Source: Croceivirga lutea
GTDB lineage: Bacteria > Bacteroidota > Bacteroidia > Flavobacteriales > Flavobacteriaceae
DNA: 64,000 nt
Reading direction: 5' to 3'
Assembly: GCF_014235875.1 (NCBI RefSeq)
Contig: NZ_JACJUK010000005.1
Span: 124,001 to 188,000 of the forward strand
The notes under the pieces were generated by a model. That model was not told where the DNA came from, searched no databases, and was given only the letters and a program-made list of their open reading frames with translations. A program made the position numbers and the translations under genes. Shown piece by piece: positions 8,317 through 16,058 of this stretch. Each line of letters begins with the position of its first letter. Position 1 is the stretch's first letter.

Positions 8317-8934
8317 TTAGGTATGCAATCCACACTCACGGTTTTCTAAAACCTTTGTAGGATCAAAATACTTATGTTCGTTAGGTAAGTTGTTTTCTTG
8401 CAGATATGCATCTAGTTGCGCATCACCCCAGTAAAAAAATGGACTCACTTTTAACACCCCGTTTTTACTTAAACTTAAAATATCTAAAGAATCTCTTAGT
8501 GCTGTTTGTCCCTTTCTTAAGTTAGTAAACCACACATCTGGTTTGTGCTCTTCCATTGCTCTACGAAAAGGCTCAAGTTTTACCTGTTCTGTAAATTCTT
8601 TGTGTAAAGGATCATCAATTTGCGGAATACCCATAATAGCATCTCTATGTGCAGCAGTTTGTTTAGGCACATAAAGTTTTACATTTAAACCCAACTTTGA
8701 AATAAGTTCCTCGGCATGTTTATAGGTTTGCGGAGTATTATACCCCGTATCACACCATATTACGGGAATATCTGGATTAACATCTGCCACGGCATGTAAG
8801 ATTGCCACTTCATAAGGGCGAAAGTTTGTCGTAATAACAGGCTTAGCACCATGTTGAATAGCCCAAGCAATGATTTCTTGCGGCGGAATACCTTTTAATT
8901 GAGCATTCCATTTTGGTAATTGATCTTCAGACAT
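8317..8934 (-). CDS. cysH: Phosphoadenylyl- or adenylyl-sulfate reductase without Fe-S cysteines
   Basis: Thiol-dependent reductase of activated sulfate to sulfite, 205 residues. The C-terminal ENRECGLHT carries the catalytic cysteine. The only other cysteine is in IWCDTGYN, so the CC...CxxC set that binds a 4Fe-4S cluster in bacterial APS reductases is absent. By that criterion it resembles PAPS reductase, yet no APS kinase lies in the operon. Substrate choice is therefore open. Fe-S-free APS reductases (the APR-B type) are known. It is 40 residues shorter than E. coli CysH, mainly at the N-terminus. Confidence 0.9.
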   Translation of the reverse strand: MSEDQLPKWNAQLKGIPPQEIIAWAIQHGAKPVITTNFRPYEVAILHAVADVNPDIPVIWCDTGYNTPQTYKHAEELISKLGLNVKLYVPKQTAAHRDAIMGIPQIDDPLHKEFTEQVKLEPFRRAMEEHKPDVWFTNLRKGQTALRDSLDILSLSKNGVLKVSPFFYWGDAQLDAYLQENNLPNEHKYFDPTKVLENRECGLHT

Positions 8935-8943
8935 AATACGAAT

Positions 8944-9207
8944 TTATTTTCCCCAATTAATGCTATTCCAGAGACGCTCATGAAAAAAGTAAAGTACCAT
9001 TTTGGTGACCAACTCTACCAAACCAATGGAAAAGGCCATTGTTAACGTCCCGGTTACAATCCAAGAGATAATAATAGTATCTAGTGTACCAATTACTCTC
9101 CAACTAATAGATTTAGCGATACTGCGTTTAGGGGATTCAGAAGTCTTATCTTGATTGTAGGTTGACTTCTCTTTTTTATTATCTAATACTAATTGTTCTG
9201 TAATCAT
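8944..9207 (-). CDS. DUF2061 small membrane protein
   Basis: An 87-residue protein with two predicted membrane helices (about 37-55 and 58-75) and the family segment KSISWRVIGTLDTIIISWIV. A hydrophilic, lysine-rich N-terminus of about 30 residues precedes it. It is the first gene of the cys operon, 9 nt before cysH, and contacts the regulated promoter region. DUF2061 function is unknown. The fixed position in sulfate operons suggests a role in sulfur uptake or handling, but nothing in the sequence proves that. Confidence 0.85.
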   Translation of the reverse strand: MITEQLVLDNKKEKSTYNQDKTSESPKRSIAKSISWRVIGTLDTIIISWIVTGTLTMAFSIGLVELVTKMVLYFFHERLWNSINWGK

Positions 9208-9212
9208 TTTTA

Positions 9213-9232
9213 TTATCCTATCAATTTAGTAG
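9213..9232 (-). promoter_or_regulatory. Operator-like box 1 of the cys operon
   Basis: On the minus strand CTACTAAATTGATAGGATAA. It lies just after the predicted transcript start and 6 nt before the DUF2061 ATG. A copy with 17 of 20 identical bases lies exactly 80 bp upstream. Placement fits a repressor roadblock. The likely binder is the neighbouring Rrf2 protein (inference). Confidence 0.55.
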
Positions 9233-9238
9233 GGAATG

Positions 9239-9246
9239 CAAACATA
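9239..9246 (-). promoter_or_regulatory. -7 promoter element of the cys operon
   Basis: TATGTTTG on the minus strand is a perfect TAnnTTTG flavobacterial -7 element, 32 nt before the DUF2061 ATG. No clear TTG/TTTG -33 element was found at 17-23 nt upstream, which is compatible with activator dependence. Confidence 0.55.
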
Positions 9247-9292
9247 TATTTTTTAAAGCAGTAATTATCTAAAAAAGTGATAAAATATTTAT

Positions 9293-9312
9293 TTATCCTA
9301 TCGTTTTAATAG
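9293..9312 (-). promoter_or_regulatory. Operator-like box 2 of the cys operon
   Basis: On the minus strand CTATTAAAACGATAGGATAA, matching box 1 at 17 of 20 positions with the GATAGGATAA half identical. It is 80 bp upstream of box 1, so the promoter lies between the two boxes. Confidence 0.5.
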
Positions 9313-9317
9313 ATTAT

Positions 9318-9352
9318 TAAAAAAACAATTGAAAAATCGAAGATTTTTCAAT
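9318..9352 (-). terminator. Terminator of the rrf2 gene
   Basis: On the minus strand ATTGAAAAATC, loop TTC and GATTTTTCAAT form a perfect 11-bp stem followed by a run of T residues, 14 nt after the Rrf2 stop. It insulates the regulator gene from the cys operon. Confidence 0.75.
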
Positions 9353-9365
9353 GTATCAACATGTA

Positions 9366-9779
9366 TTATTTTGAAATTAAGTCAGCTAGTGTAGTATTTC
9401 TATAAACTTCAAGGTTCGCATCACGAACTTTAAGCATCAAATCATGAACAGAACAACTTGCCTCATCTGGGCAATCATCGCACTTTTCATAAAAATTTAA
9501 GCTAACACAAGGAACCATTGCAATAGGACCTTCTAAAACACGCATTACTGCGGCCATACCAATTTCGTGCGGTTCTTTAATTAGGTAGTAGCCACCACCT
9601 TTGCCTTTTTTGGAACCCAAAAAACCATTTCTTCTAAGCGTAAGAAGAATACTTTCTAAAAATTTCTGAGAGATGTTTTCACTTTCTGCTACCTCCGCAA
9701 TTTGAACTGGCGATTTATTATCTTTTGTAGCTAAATAGGTTAGCGCCTTAAGTCCATATTTAGTTTTCTTAGAAAGCAT
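9366..9779 (-). CDS. Rrf2-family transcriptional regulator, probable cysteine/sulfur regulator
   Basis: Winged-helix Rrf2 protein of 137 residues. The start at 9779 gives the usual MLSKKTKYGLKALTYLA; an upstream in-frame ATG would add five residues. The helix-turn-helix with the basic wing SKKGKGGGYYL is clear. Residues about 93-112 hold four cysteines, spaced C-x8-C-x2-C-x5-C (VPCVSLNFYEKC, DDCPDEASC), a plausible Fe-S or thiol sensor that differs from the IscR spacing. CymR, the cysteine regulator of Firmicutes, is in this family. Position next to the cys operon suggests it controls that operon through the paired boxes (inference). Confidence 0.88.
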   Translation of the reverse strand: MLSKKTKYGLKALTYLATKDNKSPVQIAEVAESENISQKFLESILLTLRRNGFLGSKKGKGGGYYLIKEPHEIGMAAVMRVLEGPIAMVPCVSLNFYEKCDDCPDEASCSVHDLMLKVRDANLEVYRNTTLADLISK

Positions 9780-9999
9780 GAGGTAAAGATACACAAATCA
9801 AAATTTTGTTAATTTTTATTTTTTGAATTTGGTATAAGTGAAAATAGTATGCTTCAACAATCCTAAAATTACCCCTAAATCACTGAATAAAAGTATTTTA
9901 TATTACATTCTAAATAACTGTTAACAAAGTGTTATAGCTATAATTTTAACCTATTCTAAATGATTTAATTTATAACTTCAATCACAAACTTTTTCAAAA

Positions 10000-10458
10000 A
10001 TGGCAACATTCAATCTAAAAATTAACGGAGAAACAAAAAAAGTTGATGTAGACGGTTCTACACCAATGCTTTGGGTACTAAGAGACCATCTACAAATGGT
10101 AGGCACTAAATATGGTTGCGGTATTGCCCAATGTGGTGCGTGTACGGTACATTTAAATGATAACGCCGTACGTTCATGTCAATTACCCGTCTCTGCTGTA
10201 GGGGAACAAGAAATTACAACCATTGAAGGACTTTCAGAAAATGGAGACCATCCTGTACAACAAGCATGGTTAGAAGTTGATGTACCGCAGTGTGGGTATT
10301 GCCAAGCAGGACAAATAATGACTGCCTCTGCCCTACTGAAAAAAAATCCAACACCAACTGATGACGAAATTGCAACTGCAATGAATGGTAACATTTGTAG
10401 ATGTGGTACGTACACTCGTATTAGAAAAGCTGTGAAAATGGCAGCAGACAACTCGTAA
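10000..10458 (+). CDS. 2Fe-2S subunit of a molybdenum hydroxylase (isoquinoline 1-oxidoreductase alpha-like)
   Basis: Electron-transfer subunit of 152 residues with two 2Fe-2S clusters. The N-terminal plant-ferredoxin type motif is [13 protein letters not shown]. The second is [10 protein letters not shown] with CRCGTYTRI near the C-terminus. The size matches the small subunit of IorAB-type enzymes. It has no export signal, so it would need to travel with a Tat-exported Mo subunit. It begins the cluster and is 21 nt before the first Mo subunit gene. Confidence 0.93.
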   Translation: MATFNLKINGETKKVDVDGSTPMLWVLRDHLQMVGTKYGCGIAQCGACTVHLNDNAVRSCQLPVSAVGEQEITTIEGLSENGDHPVQQAWLEVDVPQCGYCQAGQIMTASALLKKNPTPTDDEIATAMNGNICRCGTYTRIRKAVKMAADNS

Positions 10459-10479
10459 GTCACTTTAAAATTTACAAAA

Positions 10480-12750
10480 ATGACACTTGTAAAAACACAA
10501 CTGGGCCGTAGAGCCTTTATTAAAAACACTGGTTTAGCTGGTGGAGGGCTGGTACTAGGATTTAGTTTTTTTAATTCTTGCAAACCTAAAGTTGCCGAGG
10601 CTGTTGCTATGGAATTAGAAATGCCAAAAGAATGGTATGAGATTAATGGTTATTTAAAGATTGGAGACAATGGTGTAGTTACTATAATGTCTCCAAATCC
10701 TGAAATTGGTCAGAATGTGCGTACATCTATGCCGATGATTGTTGCTGATGAATTGGAAATAGATTGGAATAATGTTGTTGTTGAACAAGCTCCTTTAAAT
10801 ACTAATTTATATAGCTGGCAGGTAGCTGGCGGTAGCCGCTCTATCTCTAGTTCTTGGCAAAATTTACGAATGGCTGGTGCTACAGCACGCCAAATGTTAA
10901 AACAAGCTGCAGCAAATACTTGGCAAGTTCCTGTAAATGAAATCACAGCCGTTGCAGGATTTTTAAAGCATGAAGCAAGTGGCAAATCAGCAGGTTATGG
11001 AGAAATGGCTTCTGTTGCTGCTGAATTAGAGGTGCCCGAAGAAATTGAGTTAAAAGAACATTCGCAATTTTCTATAATTGGAACTACTAAAAAGAATGTT
11101 GACGGTAAAAAAATTGTAACCGGTGAACCTTTATTCGGAATAGATGTACAACGAGAAGGTATGCTAATTGCTGGTTTAGTGCATCCGCCAGCTTTCGGAA
11201 AAAAATTAAAATCATTTGATGCTGAAACAGCTAAAAGCATGCCTGGTATTAAAGATGTTTTTTCATTGAAGTTATATGATGAGGACTTTGATAAAATGGC
11301 ATTTCATTTTACTGCTTTTAACGAGGTAATTGTTGTAGTAGGTGATTCTACTTGGCAAGTGATGCAAGCTAAAAAAGCAATTAAGGCAGAATGGGAAAAT
11401 GCACCAGACATTTCAGACACCATGACACTTTTTGGTAACACAATGAAAGTGAATTTCCCATCTGGAATGGAAGATTCTGAAAAACACACCAGCAAATTAA
11501 AAGACCTTATCAACAGAAATGCTAAAGTTGCTCGTAAAGATGGTAATCCGGAAGCAGCATTTAAAAATGCAGCAAAAATTATCGAAAGCGAATACAGTTG
11601 TCCGTTCTTAGCGCACAACACCATGGAGCCTATGAATTTCTTCGCCAATGTAACTGAAAATCATGCAGAATTATTAGGTCCGACCCAAACTCCAGAATGG
11701 ATGGAACCCGCGGTTGCTGAACGTTTGGGTCTTCCTCTAGATAATGTTGATATACAAATGACCCGCCAAGGTGGAGGTTTTGGTAGAAGGTTATATGGGC
11801 ATTTTATGGTTGAAGTTGCTGCTATATCTCAGCGAATGAAAGCTCCTGTAAAATTGGTTTACAGTCGTGAGGACGACATGACTCAAGGTATATATCGCCC
11901 AGCATATTACGCTAAATACAGAGCAGCACTTGATGAAAACAACAACCTAATAGGTTTTCATGTTAGAGCTGGCGGAATTCCTGAAAGTCCTTTATTTGCT
12001 AATCGTTTTCCGGCAGGGGCAATTGATAACTACCTAGCGGAAGATTTTACCCTTGATTCGAACATTACCACTGGTGCTTTTAGAGCCCCACGTTCTAATT
12101 TTATAGCAGGGGCCGAACAATCCTTTTTAGATGAAATTGCAGAAGCCATGGGTAAAGACCCTATAGCGTTTCGCATAGAATTACTTAAAAAAGCAGAAAC
12201 CAATCCTGTTGGAGAACCAGAATCTAATGACTATGATGCTGCTCGTTATGCTGGTGTATTAGAGCTTGTAAAAGAAAAAGCAAACTGGGGTCAGCAAGAA
12301 GCTGGCGTGCACAGAGGAGTTTCAGCTTATTTCTGCCACCAAAGTTATGTTGCACAGGTATTAGATGTAGTTATGGAAAACAATAAGCCTGTAGTACAAA
12401 AGGTTACCGCTGCTATTGATTGCGGAATTGTAGTTAACCCTGGTTCTGCTGCAAACCTATCTGAAGGAGGTGCTGTTGATGGCATCGGCCATGCCATGTA
12501 TAGCGGCTTAACCTTTAAAGATGGAGCTCCAGAACAATCAAATTTTGACCGCTACCGATTAATTAGACATACCGAAGCTCCAAAAGAAATTGAAACCCAT
12601 TTTGTTCAAAATAATATAGACCCTACAGGTATGGGTGAACCGCCATTTCCACCTATAATGGGTGCATTGGCTAATGCTTTGTATAAAGCAACAGGAAGAA
12701 GACATTATCATCAACCTTTTATTACAGATAGACCACCATTAGTAGGATAG
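10480..12750 (+). CDS. Molybdopterin-binding hydroxylase subunit, copy 1 (IorB-like)
   Basis: Large subunit of 756 residues of the xanthine dehydrogenase/aldehyde oxidase superfamily. It should bind the Mo cofactor and hydroxylate an aldehyde or N-heterocycle whose identity is not known. The N-terminus has a twin-arginine signal, GRRAFIKN, with a glycine-rich hydrophobic stretch ending in FNSC, possibly a Tat lipoprotein. Mo-domain motifs visible are TRQGGGFGRRLYG, GAFRAPRSNF and GMGEPPFPP. Sequence and length are very close to the next gene. No FAD subunit or XdhC-type maturation gene is nearby. Confidence 0.9.
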   Translation: MTLVKTQLGRRAFIKNTGLAGGGLVLGFSFFNSCKPKVAEAVAMELEMPKEWYEINGYLKIGDNGVVTIMSPNPEIGQNVRTSMPMIVADELEIDWNNVVVEQAPLNTNLYSWQVAGGSRSISSSWQNLRMAGATARQMLKQAAANTWQVPVNEITAVAGFLKHEASGKSAGYGEMASVAAELEVPEEIELKEHSQFSIIGTTKKNVDGKKIVTGEPLFGIDVQREGMLIAGLVHPPAFGKKLKSFDAETAKSMPGIKDVFSLKLYDEDFDKMAFHFTAFNEVIVVVGDSTWQVMQAKKAIKAEWENAPDISDTMTLFGNTMKVNFPSGMEDSEKHTSKLKDLINRNAKVARKDGNPEAAFKNAAKIIESEYSCPFLAHNTMEPMNFFANVTENHAELLGPTQTPEWMEPAVAERLGLPLDNVDIQMTRQGGGFGRRLYGHFMVEVAAISQRMKAPVKLVYSREDDMTQGIYRPAYYAKYRAALDENNNLIGFHVRAGGIPESPLFANRFPAGAIDNYLAEDFTLDSNITTGAFRAPRSNFIAGAEQSFLDEIAEAMGKDPIAFRIELLKKAETNPVGEPESNDYDAARYAGVLELVKEKANWGQQEAGVHRGVSAYFCHQSYVAQVLDVVMENNKPVVQKVTAAIDCGIVVNPGSAANLSEGGAVDGIGHAMYSGLTFKDGAPEQSNFDRYRLIRHTEAPKEIETHFVQNNIDPTGMGEPPFPPIMGALANALYKATGRRHYHQPFITDRPPLVG

Positions 12751-12775
12751 TTAAAGAATTTTAGAAAGCGAAATC

Positions 12776-14980
12776 ATGAGCATTGTTAAAACCAAAGTAG
12801 GAAGAAGAGCATTTATTAGAAATACCAGTTTAGCTAGTGGCGGCTTAGTTATAGGCTTTAGTTGGCTAAATTCTTGCAAGCCAAAAGAAGCCGCTAAAAT
12901 TGTAGCTATGGAAATGCCAAAGGAGTGGTTTCAAATTAATGGATTTTTAAAAATTGGCGACAATGGCGTTGTAACCATTATGTCTCCCAATCCTGAAATT
13001 GGTCAGAACGTAAAAACGGCAATGCCAATGATTGTTGCTGAAGAGTTAGATACGGCATGGAAAAATGTTTTGGTGGAACAGGCACCGCTTAATACTGATA
13101 TTTTCACTAGACAATTAGCTGGTGGTAGTCAAAGTATTCGTCAAGGTTGGGAAGGTCTTAGAATGGCTGGAGCAACTGCGAGAACAATGCTAAAACAAGC
13201 CGCTGCTGATGCCTGGCAGGTTGCTATTAATGAGATTCAAACATCAGAAGGTGTGGTTAGTCATACAGCAAGTGGTAAAAGTGCCACATATGGCGAACTT
13301 GCTTCGGCGGCAGCTAAATTAGAAGTACCAGAAGAAGTATCATTAAAAGAAACAAGTGACTTTACTATAATTGGTACCGACAAAAAAAATGTTGACGGAC
13401 ATCAAATTGTAACAGGTCAATCGCTGTTTGGTTTAGATATTCAAAAAGAGGGCATGTTAATAGCTATGGTGACGCAGCCTCCTGCTTTTGGAATGAAGTT
13501 TAAAGCAATAGACAGTAGTAAAGCAGAAAGCATGCCGGGTATCAAAGCTATTTTCCCAATAACAGTCTATCCAGAAGGAATTAAAAAGCAATGGTCAGAC
13601 GGCGGTGCAGTTCCAGAAATGGTAGCTATAGTTGGTGAGTCTACTTGGCAATGTATGCAAGCTAAAAAAGCTTTAGATATTACTTGGGAACAGGCAGAAA
13701 AAGCCGAGGATACAGCTTATCATAATAGAGAATTAGATAACCTATTAAATACTAAGCCAGCCTCACCAGCAAGAGCAGATGGTAATGTAGAAGCTGCATT
13801 TAAGAATGCCGCTAAAATTGTAGAAAGTACCTATAGCGCACCTTTCTTAGCACACAATACTATGGAGCCTATGAACTTTTATGCGCATGTAACTCCTGAA
13901 AAAGCTGAATTACTAGGCCCTATTCAAACACCAGAGTACTTGGAATTAACTTTGGCGGAGGTTTTAGAAATGCCATTAGAGAAAATTGATATAATGATGA
14001 CCCGTATGGGTGGTGGTTTTGGCAGAAGACTATACGGGTCTTTTGGCGTAGAAGCGGCAATGATTTCAAAGAAAATGAACGCTCCCATAAAATTGGTTTA
14101 CACACGTGAAGACGACATGGCTCAAGGAACCTATAGACCATCCTATAAAATTCGTTATAAAGCAGGATTAGACGAAGAAGGTAATCTTATCGCTTGGCAT
14201 GTTAGAGGTGCCGGAACAAATGATGATTTAGTATTCGAAAATCGTTTTCCAGCGGGGGCCGTAGACAACTATTTAGCGGAAAAACTTAGTTTATCTACTA
14301 ATGTAACTACAGGAGCATGGAGAGCACCTCGTTCCAACTTTATTGCTGGTGCTGAACAAGCGTTTATAGATGAAGTAGCAGAAGCAGCAGGTAAAGACCC
14401 CATAGCATTTAGACTTGAATTGTTTGATAGAGCCATTTCTAAGCCTGTTGGCGATACAGAAAAAAACGATTACGACCCAGAACGTTATGCAGGTGTACTT
14501 AAATTGGTAAAAGAAAAATCTAATTGGCAAATTGGAGATAACAGAGGGGTGGCAGCATATTATTGTCACAATTCTTATGTAGCTCAAGTTTTAGATGTTA
14601 CCATGAATGGTGATACGCCAAAAGTGGGTACTGTGCATTGCGCTGTTGATTGCGGTATTGTAATAAATCCTTTAAGTGCAAAAAATCAAATCGAAGGTGG
14701 AATAATTGATGGTATTGGCCATGCTACCTTTAGTGAACTAACGTTTAAGGAAGGAGAACCACAGCAACATAACTTTGACCGTTATCGTTTAATGCGCAAT
14801 ACAGAAGCTCCAGAAAAAATAGAAACTTATTTTGTTGATAATGGAATTGCACCAACTGGTTTAGGTGAGCCCTCATTACCACCTGTACAAGGAGCATTAG
14901 CAAATGCCCTGTATAAAGCTACAGGAAGAAGATATTATCAACAACCTTTCATCACAGATAAGCCACCGTTAGTTGGTTAA
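12776..14980 (+). CDS. Molybdopterin-binding hydroxylase subunit, copy 2 (IorB-like)
   Basis: Paralogue of the preceding gene, 734 residues, co-linear from the Tat signal GRRAFIRN ... LNSC to the shared end KPPLVG. The core motifs repeat with small changes: TRMGGGFGRRLYG, GAWRAPRSNF and GLGEPSLPP. The two copies look well over half identical by eye, so they arose by tandem duplication and then diverged. Either each copy pairs with the single Fe-S subunit to give two enzymes of different specificity, or both sit in one complex. The gap between the copies is 25 nt, so this is one operon. Confidence 0.9.
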   Translation: MSIVKTKVGRRAFIRNTSLASGGLVIGFSWLNSCKPKEAAKIVAMEMPKEWFQINGFLKIGDNGVVTIMSPNPEIGQNVKTAMPMIVAEELDTAWKNVLVEQAPLNTDIFTRQLAGGSQSIRQGWEGLRMAGATARTMLKQAAADAWQVAINEIQTSEGVVSHTASGKSATYGELASAAAKLEVPEEVSLKETSDFTIIGTDKKNVDGHQIVTGQSLFGLDIQKEGMLIAMVTQPPAFGMKFKAIDSSKAESMPGIKAIFPITVYPEGIKKQWSDGGAVPEMVAIVGESTWQCMQAKKALDITWEQAEKAEDTAYHNRELDNLLNTKPASPARADGNVEAAFKNAAKIVESTYSAPFLAHNTMEPMNFYAHVTPEKAELLGPIQTPEYLELTLAEVLEMPLEKIDIMMTRMGGGFGRRLYGSFGVEAAMISKKMNAPIKLVYTREDDMAQGTYRPSYKIRYKAGLDEEGNLIAWHVRGAGTNDDLVFENRFPAGAVDNYLAEKLSLSTNVTTGAWRAPRSNFIAGAEQAFIDEVAEAAGKDPIAFRLELFDRAISKPVGDTEKNDYDPERYAGVLKLVKEKSNWQIGDNRGVAAYYCHNSYVAQVLDVTMNGDTPKVGTVHCAVDCGIVINPLSAKNQIEGGIIDGIGHATFSELTFKEGEPQQHNFDRYRLMRNTEAPEKIETYFVDNGIAPTGLGEPSLPPVQGALANALYKATGRRYYQQPFITDKPPLVG

Positions 14981-15037
14981 TGTCTTAAATGAGCGAGATG
15001 TAAATTTTATCATTTATATTGAAAGAAATATAACTAA

Positions 15038-15934
15038 ATGAAAACCAAACTATTTCTTTCAATTAGTTGCCTTACGCTTGTATTCCAGATTTGCTGGGGA
15101 CAACAAAATAAAGTTATTAGCCTTTTCCCCGAAGGTACCGTTTTACATAGCAATGTAAACTATAACAATGATACACATGCTAAGCATCTATTAGATATTT
15201 ATCTACCTCCTAATTCTTCGAAAAAAGTTCCTGTAGTAATTTTTGTTCATGGTGGCGGTTGGGTTGTAAACGATAAATATGCTGACATGGGCTATATGCG
15301 AAGAACTGTTCGAGATATAGTTTCTAAAGGTTATGCTTTAGTTTCCATAGATTATCGATTTGCTACTCAGGCCATTTTTCCTGCACAGATTCAAGATTGT
15401 AACAGGGCTATTTCATTTTTAGTTGATAATGCTGAAACGTATGGATTAGACACCTCTCTAATGGCAGTTATGGGTTTTTCCGCAGGTGGGCATTTAGCAG
15501 CAATGATGGGCTTATCTAAAAATGAAGACATTCAAGATTTTTTTATGCCCGAAACTACTAGAGATTTTAGCTTTAAAGCAATTGTAAACTTTTATGGTCC
15601 CGCTGAATTGGTATTGTTTCCTAACGCTGAAAATCCAGAGTCACCAGAAGCACTCTTACTAGGCGCAACTCCAGTTTCTAGACCAGATTTAGCAGAAAAA
15701 GCTAGTCCTATTAATTATATTGATAAAGATGACCCGCCTACGCTGCTAATACATGGCGAAAAAGATGATATGGTAGATCCTAGACACTCAAAACTCATGA
15801 GCGGATGGTTGTCTGCTAATGGAGTAAAAAACGAGTTAATAATTGTAAAAGACGCACCTCATTTTGGAAAAATGTTTGATGTAAATGAAGTTCGGTATAG
15901 AGTAATTGATTTCTTGTCGGAATATTTGAATTAA
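15038..15934 (+). CDS. Secreted alpha/beta hydrolase, carboxylesterase (BD-FAE/HSL-like)
   Basis: Serine hydrolase of 298 residues with a signal peptide (residues 1-21, ending before QQNKV). The oxyanion loop is VHGGGWVV, the nucleophile elbow GFSAGGH, the likely acid GEKDDMVDP and the histidine DAPHFGK. Substrate is unknown; relatives de-esterify acylated sugars or feruloyl groups. It is 57 nt after the Mo hydroxylase pair and may be co-transcribed. A bidirectional terminator follows. Confidence 0.85.
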   Translation: MKTKLFLSISCLTLVFQICWGQQNKVISLFPEGTVLHSNVNYNNDTHAKHLLDIYLPPNSSKKVPVVIFVHGGGWVVNDKYADMGYMRRTVRDIVSKGYALVSIDYRFATQAIFPAQIQDCNRAISFLVDNAETYGLDTSLMAVMGFSAGGHLAAMMGLSKNEDIQDFFMPETTRDFSFKAIVNFYGPAELVLFPNAENPESPEALLLGATPVSRPDLAEKASPINYIDKDDPPTLLIHGEKDDMVDPRHSKLMSGWLSANGVKNELIIVKDAPHFGKMFDVNEVRYRVIDFLSEYLN

Positions 15935-15989
15935 TTCCGCTAAAAGCCGATTGAAATTTTGACATTCAAATAACAATTTTTTTGACATA

Positions 15990-16018
15990 AAAAAGGAGCA
16001 AAAATTTGCTCCCTTTTT
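15990..16018. terminator. Bidirectional terminator between convergent esterase genes
   Basis: GGAGCAAA and TTTGCTCC form an 8-bp stem (15995-16012), with an A-run before it and five T residues after it. It therefore works as an intrinsic terminator for both the gene ending at 15934 and the one ending at 16059. Confidence 0.85.
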
Positions 16019-16058
16019 AGTTAAATTAACATGAACTATAAATCAACAACAACATTCT

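Noticed and set aside
10179-10583. Minus-strand open frame over the 2Fe-2S subunit
   Set aside because: Shadow of two well-supported plus-strand genes.
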